A stretch of DNA of 64,000 nt, taken from assembly GCA_004212155.1 (NCBI GenBank), contig RXIG01000008.1:31827-95826 (forward strand), read 5' to 3'. Of this stretch, positions 61,596 through 64,000 are shown one piece after another. Position 1 is the stretch's first letter, and each line of letters begins with the position of its first letter. The notes below the pieces were generated by a model, which saw only the letters and a program-made list of their open reading frames with translations, did not search any database and was not told the DNA's origin. Made by a program: the position numbers and the translations under genes. The DNA is from an archaeon (GTDB lineage Archaea > Methanobacteriota_B > Thermococci > Methanofastidiosales > NM3).

Positions 61596-62807
61596 ATGGA
61601 CAAGATAAAAGCATGTCTTGCATTGATACTGGCACTAAGCATCGTAACGGCCGGATGCATAGGTGGTGGGGACGAGACAGAGACCCCGGGACCAACCCCT
61701 GTACAGATCGTCTATATGTCCGGAGTTGGCACGATGCCATCTGCCCTTTCAAATGGGGAGGTCAATGCGTATATCGCTTGGCAGCCCATGGTGGCCGTGG
61801 CCGACGTGGGAAACATCGGGAAGGTCATCACCTATTCTCAGGACCTTCCGCCCGAGGGCGAATGGGAAAATCATCCATGTTGTGCTCTTGTGACGACCAA
61901 CTCGTTTGCCGAGCAAAGGCCCCGCATGGCGCAATACCTCACCATGCTCATGATAAACGCGACCAACTACATCAATGAATACCCAACGGAGACGGCACAC
62001 ATCTGTGCTGACTGGTTATTCGGTGGCGAGGAACTGACATATGGCCCCGTGACCGTGGACTCGTATGAGGTGGAGGAAGCATCGATCCCCACCATCAAGT
62101 TCATCACCGAGCCGACGGAGAAATGGAAGGATGATGTGGTGAAGTTCGTCCATGCTGAGGAGGAGATAGGCCTCGTGAACGATGTACTCGTGGGCAAGAC
62201 AGATGAGGAGATAAAGGACCACATCTTCAATCAAGATATATACGCTGCGGCGATCGCCTCGCTCGACTCTGGAGACTATATGTCAGATGAAGCACCCGCT
62301 AATGTTCCCACCATCGACTTCGGATACCTGCCATCCGACCACGACGCAGCACTCTTTGTTGCTGCAGAGAACTGGGAATACTTCAGGGACAACTACGGCA
62401 TCTACCTCTCTCCGGTGAACGCGGGCCCTAATGGAACGTACAACCTCGTCATCGACGGCACGACCATGGCACGCATAAATCTCATCGAGTTCTCCGCAGG
62501 TTCTGCGGCGATGACGGCGGCCAGCCAGGGAAACATCGATTACAGCATCATCGGTGTCCCGCCGGCAATACTCTTCATCGACCAGGGTGCGCCGGTACAG
62601 ATCGTATCCCCACTCCAAACGGAAGGGTCCGGTGTCGTCGTCTCAAACGACGCATCCTATGACGACTGGGATGGATTCGTCGAGTGGATAAAGGAGCAGC
62701 AGGCAGACGGCAAGACGGTCAAGATCGGCGACCCGATGCTGGGCTCGATCCAAGACGTCATGCTCAAGCGAGCGCTCAAGGAAGAAGGTATACCTTACGT
62801 GGAGTGA
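61596..62807 (+). CDS. NitT/TauT-type ABC substrate-binding lipoprotein with apparently permuted lobes
   Basis: A 403-residue lipoprotein (signal ALILALSIVTAGC, lipid Cys21). Residues about 36-225 resemble the second half of nitrate/sulfonate/taurine binding proteins (MPSALSNGEVNAYIAWQP; ENHPCCALVTTNSFAEQRP). Residues about 238-403 resemble the first half (IDFGYLPSDHDAALFVAAEN; SIIGVPPAILFIDQGAPVQI; WIKEQQADGKTVKIGDPMLG), ending GIPYVE where a normal protein would continue into its second lobe. The order is therefore C-half then N-half. The binding-protein function is likely, since the permease gene lies downstream. The substrate is unknown. Confidence 0.85.
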   Translation: MDKIKACLALILALSIVTAGCIGGGDETETPGPTPVQIVYMSGVGTMPSALSNGEVNAYIAWQPMVAVADVGNIGKVITYSQDLPPEGEWENHPCCALVTTNSFAEQRPRMAQYLTMLMINATNYINEYPTETAHICADWLFGGEELTYGPVTVDSYEVEEASIPTIKFITEPTEKWKDDVVKFVHAEEEIGLVNDVLVGKTDEEIKDHIFNQDIYAAAIASLDSGDYMSDEAPANVPTIDFGYLPSDHDAALFVAAENWEYFRDNYGIYLSPVNAGPNGTYNLVIDGTTMARINLIEFSAGSAAMTAASQGNIDYSIIGVPPAILFIDQGAPVQIVSPLQTEGSGVVVSNDASYDDWDGFVEWIKEQQADGKTVKIGDPMLGSIQDVMLKRALKEEGIPYVE

Positions 62808-62829
62808 TCTCCACGATCTCTTTCCTTTC

Positions 62830-63351
62830 TCATTCCGAAAGCTTTTGAGCAGCCCGTGTGATGGCGTCTTCGAGAGCGAACTTCGGCATCATCGTGACAA
62901 CGGGAATCCTCACGAGCTTGTCGATGGTGGGTGATACGATGGGCGCGCAGACGATCGCATGGGCACCTCCTCGCTCTGCATTGACGGCAGCGAGGATGGC
63001 ATCCTCCATCGTGACTGCGGAAAACTCCCTGACGACGTATTCCTTTCCATCGACCTCTATGGACTTTCGAGGTATGGTCGAGAGGACCGTGCGCGCGGCG
63101 ATGACGGCGATGAACGGTTTGTCTGTGACGCCTTCGAGCCGCTTGAGCGCCTGCAGGATATCGCGCACCGCCCTGAGCGTGGGTTCCCTGTTCCCATCGA
63201 CGATCTTGTAGAGCGTGCTCTTGGGGATGCCGGAATAATCGGCAAAGCTTGATATCGACATATGCTGTTCACTATATATCGTGTGTTTGAGGGCATCGAT
63301 GAATCGCTCGTGCGAGATGGAGATTGCAGAAAGTACGTCCGAATATGTCAT
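62830..63351 (-). CDS. HTH (XRE-like) regulator with ligand-sensing C-terminal domain
   Basis: A 173-residue protein. The N-terminal Cro/CI-type helix-turn-helix is SSFADYSGIPKSTLYKIVDG. The C-terminal ~95 residues form a small alpha/beta domain (KPFIAVIAARTVLSTIPRKS; AVNAERGGAHAIVCAPIVSP) found in archaeal HTH proteins. It sits between the binding-protein gene and the permease gene on the opposite strand, so it probably regulates this transporter. The direct repeats at 61485 are a candidate site. Confidence 0.85.
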   Translation of the reverse strand: MTYSDVLSAISISHERFIDALKHTIYSEQHMSISSFADYSGIPKSTLYKIVDGNREPTLRAVRDILQALKRLEGVTDKPFIAVIAARTVLSTIPRKSIEVDGKEYVVREFSAVTMEDAILAAVNAERGGAHAIVCAPIVSPTIDKLVRIPVVTMMPKFALEDAITRAAQKLSE

Positions 63352-63433
63352 AAATATTACCTAATACGCCTTCTAGTGTATAATATTTATACTTTTGTAT
63401 AAATAATTTGGCGTCATCCAAAAAAAAGAAGAA

Positions 63434-63446
63434 AAATTTATAAATT
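63434..63446 (+). promoter_or_regulatory. TATA promoter of the ABC permease gene
   Basis: GAAAAATTTATAAATTAGCC. It implies a leader of about 85 bases before the GTG at 63552, including a small hairpin CTACC...GGTAG (63485-63502). I do not recognise a riboswitch class. Confidence 0.45.
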
Positions 63447-63551
63447 AGCCTACCAGCTTATGCTGTAAGTCTCTGAGGACACGCCTACCCATCAATTGGT
63501 AGAAGAGGACGATGGCAATGAACTTCGTCTTTACCATCAGAGGTGCACATC

Positions 63552-64000
63552 GTGAAGAAAAGAATCATCAAGGTATTACTTCCCATCGCCATCATCATAG
63601 GATGGGAGCTCATCTCCTTAACGATAGACAATCAATGGAAACTCCCGTTGCTCGAGAGCATCGTCTCGATCCTTGCAGACCCCACGAAACGGCTTCTGGG
63701 AACGGGATCGCTCATTGAGAACACCTACTTCTCCCTCAAACGGGTGTTTCTAGGATTCGCCCTCGCATCGGGCATCGGCATACCCCTGGGCATAGGCATG
63801 GGGTGGTGGACCAGGATAGGCGACGTCTTCGACTATACCATCGAGGTGCTCAGACCCATTCCCCCCCTGGCATGGATACCACTCATACTGGCCTGGTTCG
63901 GGCTGGGGCTGCGCTCTTCCATCATCATCATATTCATAGGTGCGTTCTTCCCCATCCTCGTCAATACGATAGAGGGCGTCAAGAACGTGAACAGCGGACT
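63552..64000 (+). CDS. ABC transporter permease, SsuC/TauC family (partial)
   Basis: About 149 N-terminal residues are visible before the right edge. The N-terminal helix (KVLLPIAIIIGWELISLTID) and the family block (IEVLRPIPPLAWIPLILAWF) identify the nitrate/sulfonate/taurine permease family. The start is GTG at 63552, with GGTG seven bases upstream; a GTG three codons earlier is the alternative. An overlapping ATG frame from 63512 is read in another phase and lacks family features. It completes the transporter with the binding protein at 61596; the ATPase gene is presumably beyond the edge. Confidence 0.9.
   Translation, partial: MKKRIIKVLLPIAIIIGWELISLTIDNQWKLPLLESIVSILADPTKRLLGTGSLIENTYFSLKRVFLGFALASGIGIPLGIGMGWWTRIGDVFDYTIEVLRPIPPLAWIPLILAWFGLGLRSSIIIIFIGAFFPILVNTIEGVKNVNSG

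Noticed and set aside
63512-63718. ATG-start frame overlapping the permease start
   Set aside because: Different phase from the permease; translation (poly-His, basic) has no family features although it has a fair ribosome site.
1-64000. CRISPR arrays, insertion sequences, integrases, prophage
   Set aside because: No spaced direct-repeat array, transposase or integrase sequence was seen on either strand.

Overview
The window reads as the chromosome of a euryarchaeon. The evidence is archaeal: FEN-1, RpoK and RpoF (Rpb4), aEF1-beta with its partner zinc ribbon, L21e, Pus10 and KsgA/Dim1. Isopentenyl phosphate kinase lies near a GGPP-synthase-type enzyme, as expected for archaeal isoprenoid lipids. 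Upstream regions carry TATA/BRE promoters, and Shine-Dalgarno sequences are of the GGTGAT/GGAGG type. NifB, FprA, desulforedoxin, NifU, rubrerythrin-like ferritins and indolepyruvate:ferredoxin oxidoreductase point to an anaerobe that must cope with some oxygen. No methanogenesis or other lineage-defining gene is present, so I do not name a lineage. Genes are GC-richer than the very AT-rich intergenic DNA.

Layout. 1-3.8 kb: partial AAA ATPase, a membrane-tethered winged-helix protein, zinc ribbon + EF1-beta, rpoK-fen, a possible small RNA, and a 23-codon lysine-rich gene. 4-12 kb: a two-gene surface operon with a 2131-residue secreted repeat protein and a membrane-anchored partner. 12-19 kb: polyprenyl synthase, argG-argH, an ACT regulator with isopentenyl phosphate kinase, a Pit phosphate transporter and an AIM24-family protein. 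19.7-22 kb: a secreted beta-helix protein. 22-25.3 kb: a metal-chelate or corrinoid ABC importer whose binding protein carries a FAS1 domain. 25.5-34.3 kb: a PfkB kinase, then a tightly packed minus-strand run: desulforedoxin, FprA, NifB, CopA, ferritin-like, YHS, ArsR, TusA, DsrE, an IscS homologue lacking the PLP lysine, and a second ferritin-like protein. It looks like one metal/oxygen/sulfur-handling operon.

34.5-47 kb: a small secreted peptide, peroxiredoxin, NifU, M18 aminopeptidase, a heliorhodopsin, a Lon-like protease, a PEP-synthase-like enzyme paired with a CrtC-like protein, small redox enzymes and two winged-helix regulators. 47-54 kb: iorAB, nitroreductase, a predicted nuclease, a methyltransferase, tRNA-Glu(CUC), an exported acetolactate decarboxylase and a MATE exporter. 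54-58 kb: information-processing operon pus10-rpl21e-rpoF-DUF655-ksgA plus two small genes. 58-64 kb: DUF4443 regulator, an arginase-fold protein, Lrp, a flavoprotein, then a NitT/TauT-type ABC transporter locus. Its binding protein appears circularly permuted, a HTH regulator sits between it and the permease, and the permease runs off the right edge.

I saw no CRISPR array, insertion sequence, rRNA or integrase. The points most worth following are the permuted binding protein, the heliorhodopsin, the lysine-less IscS in its stress operon (with a TusA gene that seems to start at AUA), the FAS1-binding-protein fusion, and the convergent small RNA/small peptide locus near 3.7 kb.
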